Source of the DNA: a virus
Strand: one strand, 5' to 3'
IMG/VR virus record: IMGVR_UViG_3300020187_000021
Location: 1-64,000 of that record
DNA: 64,000 nucleotides
Shown: positions 16,801 through 26,393 of the stretch, one piece after another
Position numbering within the stretch: position 1 is the first letter of the stretch
Layout of the letters: the number at the start of each line of letters is the position of its first letter
Translations under genes and position numbers: made by a program
Notes under the pieces: model-generated
What the model saw: only the letters and a program-made list of their open reading frames with translations
Database searches by the model: none
Told to the model about the DNA's origin: nothing

Positions 16801-19800
16801 AAGATCATCTACAATATCTTGTCCTAACATGTCTCCATATTCTTTATCTAAAGATATATTAGCTAATATGTTCTTTTGAAGTTGAGAACCTAATAACGTT
16901 TGCTTTATTCCTTTGTTAGGCAAATCTTGTTGAAGTCTCCAATTTCTATTATCTAAAGTAATAGTGTTTAAAGGAATATCAGGTAATCTAAGATTGTTTT
17001 CTGCATCATGTACAGTTTGAGGTTGAACTAAACCTACTTTAATGCCGTCAGTTACAACTGCTTCATCTACTTTTTCAGTTTCCATCTTATTTTTAAGATT
17101 CTCTAATGCAGAACCTTCAACAAAAGAAGGCCATAACACAGCTTGAGAGTACTTTAAATAAGTAGGCATACCATTTTTCTGTCCAAAGTATACACCTTTT
17201 AAAGGTTGAGCAGACAATGTTTTAAACTCTTCTGGAGTTAATTGTTGCCATTTGCCATCTACTTTAGTAGTAGCTTTTTCATATATTCTATTCCACTCTG
17301 GAGTAGTTCCTTTACCTAATCTTTCCATTAGGAATTTAAATCTATCAGGAGTTATATATCCTTGAGCATCTGTAACATTCACTCCAACATATGCTTTTTT
17401 TAGGTCATCTATGTCTTCTTTAGAATATCCAGCATCTTCAAATGCTTTAGTTATAGAATCTAAGTAAGCTGAAGGATTAGTTTCTACTGCCGCTAATACA
17501 GCAACTTTAAATTCATGGTCATTATCTTTTAAGAATTTTCCTTCTGCATCTTTAATACCTAATCTTAAAGTAAGTCCGTTTATGTAAGAAGCAGGTATAC
17601 GTTTAAGAAAGTCAGCAGGATTCTTGTAAAACCCAGGGTCTCCGTTAAACATTTTAGTACCTTCAATATTAGATACAAGAGAATTTATAGTAAAATCAGC
17701 AATAGCTGCAAAAGTCTTATGTGAGCCAGAATAAGAAGCTAATATAGTTTTATCTATAGCATTGTTAGAACCATCTTCTTTTACTATGTGATATTTTTTA
17801 GCTGCATTATATGTTTCTACTATTTTATCTGATAATGCCTTTTTAACGTAAGCATCTACTGCATCAGGCAATAAAGGCTCTCCTTGAGAATCTGTTATAA
17901 CTTCTTTAGCAGAATTAAGTATTCCAGGAACAGCTTCTAATATTCCTGGAAAAGAATATATATTAAAAGCATTTCCTAATAAGGAGTCTTCATCTCTTAC
18001 ATTTCCATCTTTGTCTGTATGATAATACAGTATAAGTTTTTCTTTAGGTAAGGTGTCTAATTCTTTATAAGCTTTAGCATATCTTCTAAGTTCATCTCTA
18101 AGATAATCTTTAAATGTTTCTACTACTTCTTTATTATAGAATTTAACATCAGAAGGATTTCCAGAAATATTAGATTTAATAGCTGGCATTCCTTCCATAT
18201 GATGTTGCTGAGACTTATCTGCAGCAGTCATTGTACTATTAATAGAATTATGATTTCTTATTCCTTCTTTTGGATTATTCTTTCTATGGTTAAGAGTCTT
18301 GTTAATAGTATCCGCTAACAAATCAGGCATAGATATACTTTTAGAATCTTCTCCCTGGTCTCCTTTACCTTCTTCTTTAAACTGTAAAAATGTAGATATC
18401 TTAATGTTTTTAATAGCTTCAGTCTTTCCTTGCCTTCTTAAGCCATCTATATGATTTAACCATCTGGATCCTTTAGCATAAGGTTGTCCTAATAATTCAT
18501 CTAACAAAGAATAATCTCCTCTATGTATTTGAGATAACAAAGAATGCATCATAGAAGGTTTAGAATACTCCCAAAATTGATTACCGTCTTTACCTAATAC
18601 AGTAGCGTCAGTCAAGGAAGGTTCAAATTTAGCTTGTTCTTTAGCTAAATCTTTTAAAACATTGCCCATTACGTCCTTAAGAACATTGTTCATGTTTCTA
18701 TCTTCATCATAAATGTTTTCATCGGTAATATTAGAAAGTCTTATAAAAGCATTTAATATAGAAGTAAACTTATTTTTAAATTCTCCAGTTTCTATATTTC
18801 CAGCAGAATCTGCTCCCATATAAGCCATAAAAGCCTTTTTATTTGGAGTTACTCCTATACTTTCAAAAGCTTCTAATATTCTATCTTCTATTGCCCCTTT
18901 TAACTTTACAGAATCAATTTTTTTTGATTCAAGATCTTTTTTTATTTTGTTTAAGCTTTCTAATTGCTTATTAATAAGAGAAGAATTAAATTTGCCAGTG
19001 CTTATATTTATAGAAGAAGTCTCTTCAAAGCCTACATTCCAAGCATCTATAATAATATCAGATGCAGAAAACTGTTGAGCAGTACCTACTTTAACTACTC
19101 TATTTCCTTCTTTTCCTGAAACTAGGGTAGTAATAAAATCATACTTGCTCATAGAAAAAGTTTGCACAAATTCTGTCTTTTTATATTCAGGTAGTTCTCG
19201 CAGTCTCTCTTTTAATACTGCCATAACAGGCATAGTAGCAGAAAGATCTCCTACTTTTTCTAGCATTAAATCAAACATGTCTAACACTTTTCCATTTTCT
19301 CCATTTAATGTTACAAGATTAGACAACTCATCTTGAAGTTTATTAAATACATGATTAAAGTCTTCAAAAGAAGTTCCATTTAAATATGAAGATTTTTCAT
19401 ATACAAATTTATTATCTTCTGTTATTTCTATTTTAGGTAGAAAAGAAAGTAATAATTTTATATTAGCTGTAGCATTATCTTTAGAGTTCTTTCTAAAACT
19501 TTCTGTAAGATTTAATCCGTCAGACTCTACTGCTTCTAATGCCTCAGATTCTAATGTTTCTAATTCGTCTACAACTTCTTGTTCTAACTCTTCTGTTTTT
19601 TTACTTTTAGTTTTAACTCCTCTAGATTCTAAAAAGTCTAATACCTTTTCTTTAAATTCTGCTTTATAATCGTTAATTAAATCTAAACCTTCACGCTCAT
19701 CATTATATTTTTCCCATTCTTTAGAACCTTTAGGATATTTGTCTCTATTGCTTTCTGCAGTGTTGACTTGACTTATTATAAAATCGTTAATAATTTTTCC

Positions 19801-20160
19801 AATATTGGCAGTTTCACCAGTCAAGTCTCCAGCAAAATCTAATATTTTACCTGACTTTACTACTTCATATGCTAATTTACCTACTACATCTTCAACTTCT
19901 CCAGCAGTAAAACTATCATAAACATCTCCTACTATAGGTATATGAGTTTTATCTAATGCAGAATAAAATATTCCTCCTTTATGCAATAGAGGTTCTCCTT
20001 CTTCATTTAAATAATTTCTGTCAAAATCAGGGGCTTGCCAATCTCCATACCATTCTTTAAATTCATTACTGAATAATGCGTTATATTGTTCTTGAGCATC
20101 ATTACCTTCAGGAAGATACTTTAATAATTCGTCTTGAAGACTTGTTAATTTACAATCCAT
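13882..20160 (-). CDS. single-chain virion RNA polymerase of the crAss-like (phi14:2 gp66) type
   Basis: The 2092-residue protein carries the metal-binding loop D1330-Y-D1332-I-D1334 in the context GSDYDIDKMYMM, matching the DxDxD loop of the crAss-like phage virion RNA polymerase studied in phi14:2, a distant relative of two-barrel polymerases and eukaryotic RNA-silencing polymerases. About 130 residues later SGKAGVGQTANQLTDHA resembles the conserved lysine-containing segment of the second barrel. Size and position among the giant cargo genes agree. In phi14:2 the enzyme is packaged, ejected and transcribes early genes; the same is inferred here. The N-terminus has FKEWYGDW (about residues 33-40) followed by NEEGEPLLHKGG, reminiscent of the start of phage polyvalent-protein ADP-ribosyltransferase-like domains, though without a complete domain. 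The stop lies one base from the next gene's start. Confidence 0.93.
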   Translation of the reverse strand: MDCKLTSLQDELLKYLPEGNDAQEQYNALFSNEFKEWYGDWQAPDFDRNYLNEEGEPLLHKGGIFYSALDKTHIPIVGDVYDSFTAGEVEDVVGKLAYEVVKSGKILDFAGDLTGETANIGKIINDFIISQVNTAESNRDKYPKGSKEWEKYNDEREGLDLINDYKAEFKEKVLDFLESRGVKTKSKKTEELEQEVVDELETLESEALEAVESDGLNLTESFRKNSKDNATANIKLLLSFLPKIEITEDNKFVYEKSSYLNGTSFEDFNHVFNKLQDELSNLVTLNGENGKVLDMFDLMLEKVGDLSATMPVMAVLKERLRELPEYKKTEFVQTFSMSKYDFITTLVSGKEGNRVVKVGTAQQFSASDIIIDAWNVGFEETSSINISTGKFNSSLINKQLESLNKIKKDLESKKIDSVKLKGAIEDRILEAFESIGVTPNKKAFMAYMGADSAGNIETGEFKNKFTSILNAFIRLSNITDENIYDEDRNMNNVLKDVMGNVLKDLAKEQAKFEPSLTDATVLGKDGNQFWEYSKPSMMHSLLSQIHRGDYSLLDELLGQPYAKGSRWLNHIDGLRRQGKTEAIKNIKISTFLQFKEEGKGDQGEDSKSISMPDLLADTINKTLNHRKNNPKEGIRNHNSINSTMTAADKSQQHHMEGMPAIKSNISGNPSDVKFYNKEVVETFKDYLRDELRRYAKAYKELDTLPKEKLILYYHTDKDGNVRDEDSLLGNAFNIYSFPGILEAVPGILNSAKEVITDSQGEPLLPDAVDAYVKKALSDKIVETYNAAKKYHIVKEDGSNNAIDKTILASYSGSHKTFAAIADFTINSLVSNIEGTKMFNGDPGFYKNPADFLKRIPASYINGLTLRLGIKDAEGKFLKDNDHEFKVAVLAAVETNPSAYLDSITKAFEDAGYSKEDIDDLKKAYVGVNVTDAQGYITPDRFKFLMERLGKGTTPEWNRIYEKATTKVDGKWQQLTPEEFKTLSAQPLKGVYFGQKNGMPTYLKYSQAVLWPSFVEGSALENLKNKMETEKVDEAVVTDGIKVGLVQPQTVHDAENNLRLPDIPLNTITLDNRNWRLQQDLPNKGIKQTLLGSQLQKNILANISLDKEYGDMLGQDIVDDLNKTIAELSNRGVEEVLENFKVDKDGNVDRSILDEVIIKELKEKGGADNLIKAIERGVQYDALFQHRDKIQNILFSHINKRVIDIATNGGSFIQMAPFGITEKLADYAGVKWLVEKSELKPPLKNKDGSISRGQVLIPHNQIVKHIPNYRNMSLEDLNAAIDPEALKLIGYRIPNQGMSSNDALEVAGILPPEMGDMVVAYGEITAKTGSDYDIDKMYMMIPHIELVNGVVKRVEYDESLNEEKSEDSEDITIDKNSKQALQNKLITLYDKVLTDPKTYAALMSSIDAEFMKDDIKSLLPNEGKSDLDLFDSIKQLELKIDLMSGKAGVGQTANQLTDHALTQIADFKLNEYLGVGLTDEKGHTVFNQVKSEKVPGRDPKDITVVMSAFLNAYVDIAKDPYVVQGNHNTFTANTVFMLLRAGVDYQWVNAFIAQPILKDLVNETFNGKGRMALKQKGPQGGYLSALEVIKKKWEEKVGKDYEHKESYNKISSTFKDVSPLEYLKDTAKSPNSADPRYQLDVLTMFEGWKNISKSLRDSVIASKNDVNGAGYDLISKQIIENTKEQVLNDSRLTNFSNKFKMNGKNTALGTFYDNSVGLANLITNNMFITDSIGFRRILNEFSIELGQGVLTNRDLGKKLEKEIFAYLYSQTDLQMQDESIIPMFRGKNSVANNVSRLKEHKRYKNNPLIKHLQIKKGHKKDGYSYVTISNTKNQPKYFKDLLYKGWLELLEDPELRPFAEKLVRYSYYSSGFKKGIGSIFEHIPNEWIFGNGINDRMKAWKNILNNDEVLEDLKVQVYKHMWADNTIVPSVSKHVPKKLPKNISANNAGHGTDIIFTIPEFVGKYKKNDQWPRFVTRKIGSTDYLYRLAGTVENDNEKKTEHAVYVRTNKLGYSKKGKTIVEYGSDSKNSIFPENIAIKESKVYNEFRKNLRFVYNIVTPPKTVVPEMSVVEPFVIDHQEMLNKAEARKKNCK

Positions 20161-20163
20161 ATT

Positions 20164-23100
20164 CTAATTTATTGTTTTACAAGGATTTTGATCCTCATCT
20201 TTGCCAAATCTAAGCATTTTTTTGCTAGGTCTAGCTCTTTTTTTACCTTCTTCTTTAAACTTTGCTAATGGGTCAGAAGAATCTTCAGCATCATTAGTTG
20301 TTTCTTTTACTGGTTTAGTAATCTCTTTACCTGTTGGAGGATTTACTGCTTGAAGTTTTGCAGCAATCTCTTGTCCTGCTAATTTTATTTTGTCTTCTTT
20401 AGTCTCTGTAGCATTTTTCACTTTAGGATTGCTTAAAGGTTTCATATATATGCTACCTTTATAAATAGCATCGTCAGTATTAATTCTTCTTTCAAATTTG
20501 ACAGGGCCCATAGCTATAGATGTACTCAATATATTTTGAGTTATTATATGTTCTCTATAAGAAGACTTAGGATCAGATAATTTTTCTATATCTACTCTTC
20601 TTCTTTGAGTGTTAATAAAAAAGTCTACTAAGGAAGCTCTTTGATCATCTATTTGATGAGCACTTACTTTGTCTAATCCAAAATTTAAAACTCCATTATC
20701 AGTAGTCAAAAGTTTGTCAGGATTCTTACTGGCATTTTCATTATAAATTAAAAAATCTAAAACATTAGCGTAAGTAGGAACATCTCCTAACATATCTTGA
20801 ATATCTCCAGGAATCAATTCTTCAAATCTTTCCCATAATTCTTCAGATATTTCTGAATTTCTAAATTCTTGGTCTAGATTTTCAAGAATATCTTTATAAA
20901 GATCTATTATGAAATCTGCTTCTTTTTTATTTACAAATCTAATATTAAGAAGAGCAGGAACTGTTTCATTCATGTTATTAGGTATTTTGATATATAATCT
21001 ACCTGCAACTTTAGGGACAGAAGCAAAAGCTCCTAAATCACCGTCTAATTCATTTGTATCAGGTATAGTAGCATAGTTACCATCATTTCTAACAACTCCA
21101 AATTCTAAATCTTCTATTTTGCTATCAAATACTTCAGCAATATTATTGTTAGCTCCTATTTCTTCTTTAAAAGCAGCAGGAAGCTGTTCTTGTATTACAG
21201 TTTCTACAGAATCTTCCTGTCTAAGTCTTTCTAATATAAGTGCCCTTTGTTCTTCTAATGCTATTTGAGAAGCTGGGTCATTTTCTCTAGGACTTCCATC
21301 TGCTCTTTTAGTATTCCACATACTAGAGATTACTGGAACACCTCCTACAGTTATAGGAGTTCCATCAGGATTTAAAAATTCAACTTTGATAAAAATGTTA
21401 TCGTCAGCAACACTTCCTTGTTGATAGTATGCTTTATTTGTTTGTCCTTCTCCTTCTCCAAAGTTAATACTTATTCTTACTCTAGTTCCTACTTTATTTC
21501 CAGGAGTAAACAACCATTCTTCATAAGCTTGTTCATTTTGATGATTTTTGACTTCTACTCCTCTAGAACCAGGATGAGTATCTTTTGCATTACTAGACTC
21601 AATCATCAGCTCATTACTGCTAACATTTTCACCTTCGTAAGTTCTTATTTCATCTGCTGTTTCTGGATCTAAACCTAAGTCTTCATTAACATCATCATTA
21701 ACATCTTCTTCAGATTGTTCTTGTGACTGTTCTTGTTCTAAAGCAGATAATTCAGCATATTTAGTAGCACCATTCTCCACAAAAGAATCTGAGACATCTG
21801 TTATGAGTGTAATAGGAGAACCTTTTTCCCCTTTTAATTCATTTATAAGTTCTGATTCTATTTCTTTTCTCATTTTAGAATCTTGTGAAACCTGACTTGT
21901 TACAAAATTCTTTCTTGAAGATTTACTTTTATCTGCTGTCTTAAGAGTATTATCTACAGAATACAATCCTTTAAGTCCTCTAGATTTAGCATTAGCTAAC
22001 GCTAAGTTATACAAGTGTTTAGATATACCTTTACTTTGATATTTTGATGCTACATTTATAGATATTCCCTCATAGCCATCTTTTTCATTACCTATGGAAA
22101 TGGCTCCTATTATTTCTCCACTACCGCTTTTAACTTTTATTATTGTAGTTCCTTGACCATCTACTGTTGTATCTACTTTAACAGAAGTGTCATTTATGAG
22201 TATTCCTATAGAAGCTTCTGAAAATCCTTCATTGTCTCCTGCTTTTATATCTAATTCTTCTTGTCCTTTTTCTTCTATATCAGCTTTTATAGGACCTGAT
22301 TCTGTACTAGGAGACAGTGCAGCTAATGCTGCATTTGCTCTATCTTCATCTGAGTCTGCTTCTGCTTCATCTTGAATATCTTTTGGAGAAAGCTCAACTT
22401 CTTCTTCAGAATCTTCAAATAATTCTAATTGAGAAGACCCCATGTCTACAGATTCTTCTATTGTTGAAGATGATTCTTCGTCTTCTGACAATTCTACAAC
22501 AGGAAAATCTAAAGCCAATTGTAATTGTTCATCGACTTCGTTTTCTTTTTCTTCTATAGAATCATCATATTCTTTTACTAATTGCTCAGTTTCTTCAGCA
22601 GTTCTTTCTGATTCTTTGTATTTAAAGTTAGCATCTTCAACCTGCTCTTTAGATTTAATTTTTTGAAGTTCTTGTCCTGTTTTGTAGAGAGTTCCATAAT
22701 TTACTAAGTGACTTATTGATGCATCTAATTCTTTTTGAATTTCAGATATAGCATCTAATGTTAAATTGTATTCTATTCTTTCTTTTGTATTAGAAGGAAG
22801 TTTTAATTCGTTTAATTTTTTATATATAGAATATAAATAGTCTATGGCTTCATTTAATTGAGGAAGTTCTTTTTGAAGAATCTCTTCTCCATTTTCAGCC
22901 ATATCTATAAGCCTTACATGATTATCTGATATATCATCAAAAATACTTACAGAAGTTCCATATTCTTTTTCTAATCTTTCGTTGATTAATTCATCTGCAG
23001 CTTTTTGAGCCTCTTGAACTTTTTTAATCTTATCTTCTCTATCTTTCTTTTTCTTTTGAAGAAGTTTTTTAAGTTTTTCTTGCTTTAATTTTGATATTTC

Positions 23101-26100
23101 TTTTTTAGCTTCTGCTATAGTTTCTAAAGCTTTAATAACATTTTTAATTTTAGCTGTTACAGAATCCAATCTATTTTGAATATCTATAGTATCTCTTCCA
23201 TATTGTACAGCTTTTCTTCTTTGCTTTAATAACTTTCTTCTTTCTTTATCTAATTCTTTTTTTTCTTTTATTAGCTTTTTAAGTTTTTCAGCTTCTAACC
23301 TAGTTCTGAGATCTTTTATATTTCTTTGAGCAGCTTCAATTTCTTCATATACTTTAGAAGCCTCTCTTAGTTCTTTTTTAGCATCTTGTATTTGTTGTAT
23401 AGCTGAGTTTCTAGATTCTTCATTTCCTTTTAAATCTATAGACTGAGTAGCTCTTTCATAACGTTCTTTAGCTTCGTCATACCTCTTTTTATTTTGGGCT
23501 CTAATTTTTTCTAATCTTTTATTTACTATAGACTTAGTTTCAGTTTTTACTTCTTCTTTCTTTTCTTGAGCTTCAGCTTCTTGAAGTTCTGATATTTTTT
23601 TATTAAGTTTACCTCTTAGGTTATTTTTATCTTCTTCGGGTAAGTTAGAAGCTTCTACTTTAGCTAATGTAGCTACAGCAGAATCTGTATCTTCAGCAGT
23701 AACTATTTCAGATTCTATTTTTTTAGAAAAAGTTTTATCTCTTTTAGTTTTAACATTTTCTTTATTAGTTAAATTTTTATATTCTTCATCTAATATTGCT
23801 AATTTGGCATTTTCTACTTTAATATTAGCTTTAAGATAGCCAATTGAAGCTTTATCTGCTTCATTTACAGGTTTACCTTTTTCTTTATCTGCTTCCATTG
23901 TCTGCTCTAACTGTTCTAAAGCAGATATATGGTAATCAACATCTCTAGAAGTTTTATTTCTAGTCATTCTATTTAGAGTAACAGGAATTCTGTTATCTCC
24001 ATATTCTCCTGATTTATTATATTGTTTTTCTGCAGCAGCTATATCATCTAATGCTTCTTGAGCAACAGTCTTATAATAACCTTTTTCGTCTGATTGTTTT
24101 GTGTTAAGTCCTTTAGCCTTTGCTTCTTCTTCAGAAAGATTTAATATTTTTTCATAAGTATCTACAAGTACTCCAACAGTTCCAGTTTTTAATCCTAGAG
24201 TTGCTTGTTGATATAAATTATTTTTTAAAATATCATTTATACTTGTTTTTTCATCTTCTGAAAGATCTCTGTTTTCTTCTTCAGCTTTATTTACAATTTT
24301 TCGAATTTCTACATTTGCTTTGTCATTAGCATCTTTAGATGCAAATACATCGCTCATTGAAGGTATGTTATCAGTTTCAGAAATACTTTCAAATTGCTTT
24401 ATAACTTCTTGTTGCTTTTTAAAGTTTTCTCTTTGTTTAGCATATTTTCCTTTATAAGCTCCATATCCTTTATAACCTTTAGATTCTATATTACCTATTC
24501 CTGCAGATAATGCAGTTTGTCCTGCACCACCAACAGCTCCTAATAAACCAGCTTCTACTGCTTCTGCAGTACTTAAATCATTAACTATGTCAGTAGTAGT
24601 ATAACTACGACCTTCTCCAAAAGCTCTACCTGCTTTATCAGCTATAAGGTTAATTTCTTCTTCTGCAAATTCTTGAATAGATTCTCCAACAATTCTATTT
24701 TTAGTATTCTTTTTTGTAACTTCTTGAATTATATGTCTTCCAGTTCCAGCTATACCTCCTTTAGCAGCTACAAACATATTAGCTGAAGTAAGATTTAATA
24801 GTATGTTGGCTCTGTTTACATTTATAGTTCTAGCTGCTGCATCTGCTGCTATTTGTTTAGCTTGTTTAACGCTTATTCCTTTTTGTAATTGAGCTTTGTA
24901 TATGTCTTTATATACTTGTGCTGCAGAAGTCACTCCTTCAGCTTGATTTAACGCTGTAGAAGTAGCTAATGTAGCTAAAGCTTGACCCATTGCTCCTAAT
25001 TTAGATACTCCAGCTAACCATGAGGCAGCTCCTCCAGTTACAGCACCTGTAATAGCAAATGCTCCAATAGATTCAACTAAAGAAGCACCATTTTCTAACC
25101 ACCATCCAACATCGCCTAAAGCTAAATGTTCATTAGATTTTCTGTAAATAGGAGCATAGTCTTTGTTAAAGGAAGCTTTCCATTCTTCCATAGTATTAGT
25201 AACTAAGTTTCCTACTTCATCGTCTTGATTATTATAATCTTCTATATCTGCTACAGCAGCTAAATATCCTACAGCAGATAAGCCAGTGTTTACTGCTATT
25301 CTAGATAACGTAGAGCCTACTTTATTTAAAGTAGATTGTCTAGCTGCTCTATAAGCTCCTATGTCTCCTTTAATAAAATTATCTTCTTTATCGTACTTTT
25401 TATCAGTAGTAACATAAGAATGATGACCTCCTTGCATAGTAGGAGCCGTATTCATTGCAAATATCTCGTTTAACTTAGCTTTTTGTTGATCATCTAATCT
25501 AGAAGTTCCATCTGGATTTAAAATTTCTTCAGGTTGAGATTCTTCTGTAGCAGCATTCGATATCATTTTTATGAACTCTTCTGGAGTCACATTAGCTTTA
25601 TTGTTTCCTACACTTTTATAATAAGAATCTCCTCTTTTTAATTCTCTGTACCCATGCCTATCATCAATAACCGTGTCTTCTAAAACTGGAAATGCTGCCC
25701 AAACACCTGCTACACGTTTAGCAAATTTTTCTAAAGACATTTGACCTTTTTGATAAGCGTCTAAGCCTAATTCTTCTAATTGAGCATGAGCTAGTCTATT
25801 TTGAGTTTCTAAATCAAATTTTTGGTCTCCTGTTATTCCGACTTTATTGGCTATTCTTTTTAATGTGTCAGGCATAAATTGATATAACCCAGCAGCTTTT
25901 CCTGCAGCTTGTCCTCTACTTTTTTGAAAAGCTATAACTTCATCTATACTCATAGAAGTAAGATCTTTTCCGTGACTTTCTTCTATTCCAGCTATACTAT
26001 TAATTTTATTTGCGCTTTCGTATAAGCTGATGCTTTTTCTTAGGCTTGCAGAAGATTCTACACTAGAATAATCTTTTGCAGAATCTAAAGGGTTTTCAGA

Positions 26101-26388
26101 ATCTGTAATAGGAGCTTTCTCTCCTTCTGGTATTTCACTTGGTCCTGAAGTATTAATAAGATTTTTTGGAGCTTCCTGAGCTGCAATATCAGGTACAGTA
26201 TTAAGTTCGTTCTCAGGCAAACTCTCAGGTTTAACATCTTCTGTTGATTGAAGTTGTTGGGGATGTAAATAATTACTTGGATCTAAAGGCTTAGAAGACT
26301 GTAAAGAACTAGGAGTAAATGATGTTGAGTCTTTTTGAGAGTTCAACAATTTTACATCTTCGCTTGACATTATATATTCGTTGCTCAT
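20164..26388 (-). CDS. giant cargo protein: muramidase-like domain, hydrophobic segment, coiled coil and GNAT-like domain
   Basis: The 2074-residue protein is modular. Residues 1-120 are a Ser/Pro/Glu-rich linker. Residues about 130-260 resemble phage lysozyme/lytic transglycosylase domains: AGIEESHG (candidate catalytic Glu), MSIDEVIAFQ, AAGLYQFMPDTL, VWAAFPV and GDSYYKSVGNNKA. Residues about 430-480 are hydrophobic and Gly/Ala-rich (AFAITGAVTGGAASWLAG), suited to membrane insertion. A long Lys/Glu coiled coil spans about 880-1200. Around residues 1390-1490 ISINVASKYQSKGISKHLYN and the following helix resemble the acetyl-CoA-binding core (motif A, Q/RxxGxG/S) of GNAT acetyltransferases. The C-terminal 500 residues are not recognised. 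The likely role is ejection with DNA and local peptidoglycan opening; the GNAT part is an inference needing a structure search. It lies between the polymerase and another cargo gene with gaps of 3 and 5 bases. Confidence 0.85.
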   Translation of the reverse strand: MSNEYIMSSEDVKLLNSQKDSTSFTPSSLQSSKPLDPSNYLHPQQLQSTEDVKPESLPENELNTVPDIAAQEAPKNLINTSGPSEIPEGEKAPITDSENPLDSAKDYSSVESSASLRKSISLYESANKINSIAGIEESHGKDLTSMSIDEVIAFQKSRGQAAGKAAGLYQFMPDTLKRIANKVGITGDQKFDLETQNRLAHAQLEELGLDAYQKGQMSLEKFAKRVAGVWAAFPVLEDTVIDDRHGYRELKRGDSYYKSVGNNKANVTPEEFIKMISNAATEESQPEEILNPDGTSRLDDQQKAKLNEIFAMNTAPTMQGGHHSYVTTDKKYDKEDNFIKGDIGAYRAARQSTLNKVGSTLSRIAVNTGLSAVGYLAAVADIEDYNNQDDEVGNLVTNTMEEWKASFNKDYAPIYRKSNEHLALGDVGWWLENGASLVESIGAFAITGAVTGGAASWLAGVSKLGAMGQALATLATSTALNQAEGVTSAAQVYKDIYKAQLQKGISVKQAKQIAADAAARTINVNRANILLNLTSANMFVAAKGGIAGTGRHIIQEVTKKNTKNRIVGESIQEFAEEEINLIADKAGRAFGEGRSYTTTDIVNDLSTAEAVEAGLLGAVGGAGQTALSAGIGNIESKGYKGYGAYKGKYAKQRENFKKQQEVIKQFESISETDNIPSMSDVFASKDANDKANVEIRKIVNKAEEENRDLSEDEKTSINDILKNNLYQQATLGLKTGTVGVLVDTYEKILNLSEEEAKAKGLNTKQSDEKGYYKTVAQEALDDIAAAEKQYNKSGEYGDNRIPVTLNRMTRNKTSRDVDYHISALEQLEQTMEADKEKGKPVNEADKASIGYLKANIKVENAKLAILDEEYKNLTNKENVKTKRDKTFSKKIESEIVTAEDTDSAVATLAKVEASNLPEEDKNNLRGKLNKKISELQEAEAQEKKEEVKTETKSIVNKRLEKIRAQNKKRYDEAKERYERATQSIDLKGNEESRNSAIQQIQDAKKELREASKVYEEIEAAQRNIKDLRTRLEAEKLKKLIKEKKELDKERRKLLKQRRKAVQYGRDTIDIQNRLDSVTAKIKNVIKALETIAEAKKEISKLKQEKLKKLLQKKKKDREDKIKKVQEAQKAADELINERLEKEYGTSVSIFDDISDNHVRLIDMAENGEEILQKELPQLNEAIDYLYSIYKKLNELKLPSNTKERIEYNLTLDAISEIQKELDASISHLVNYGTLYKTGQELQKIKSKEQVEDANFKYKESERTAEETEQLVKEYDDSIEEKENEVDEQLQLALDFPVVELSEDEESSSTIEESVDMGSSQLELFEDSEEEVELSPKDIQDEAEADSDEDRANAALAALSPSTESGPIKADIEEKGQEELDIKAGDNEGFSEASIGILINDTSVKVDTTVDGQGTTIIKVKSGSGEIIGAISIGNEKDGYEGISINVASKYQSKGISKHLYNLALANAKSRGLKGLYSVDNTLKTADKSKSSRKNFVTSQVSQDSKMRKEIESELINELKGEKGSPITLITDVSDSFVENGATKYAELSALEQEQSQEQSEEDVNDDVNEDLGLDPETADEIRTYEGENVSSNELMIESSNAKDTHPGSRGVEVKNHQNEQAYEEWLFTPGNKVGTRVRISINFGEGEGQTNKAYYQQGSVADDNIFIKVEFLNPDGTPITVGGVPVISSMWNTKRADGSPRENDPASQIALEEQRALILERLRQEDSVETVIQEQLPAAFKEEIGANNNIAEVFDSKIEDLEFGVVRNDGNYATIPDTNELDGDLGAFASVPKVAGRLYIKIPNNMNETVPALLNIRFVNKKEADFIIDLYKDILENLDQEFRNSEISEELWERFEELIPGDIQDMLGDVPTYANVLDFLIYNENASKNPDKLLTTDNGVLNFGLDKVSAHQIDDQRASLVDFFINTQRRRVDIEKLSDPKSSYREHIITQNILSTSIAMGPVKFERRINTDDAIYKGSIYMKPLSNPKVKNATETKEDKIKLAGQEIAAKLQAVNPPTGKEITKPVKETTNDAEDSSDPLAKFKEEGKKRARPSKKMLRFGKDEDQNPCKTIN

Positions 26389-26393
26389 AATTA

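Noticed and set aside
16649-24329. Several open frames on the + strand opposite the giant cargo genes
   Set aside because: They are short, lie antisense to long real genes, have Leu/Ser/Ile-biased compositions typical of reversed AT-rich coding sequence, and have no coupled neighbours.
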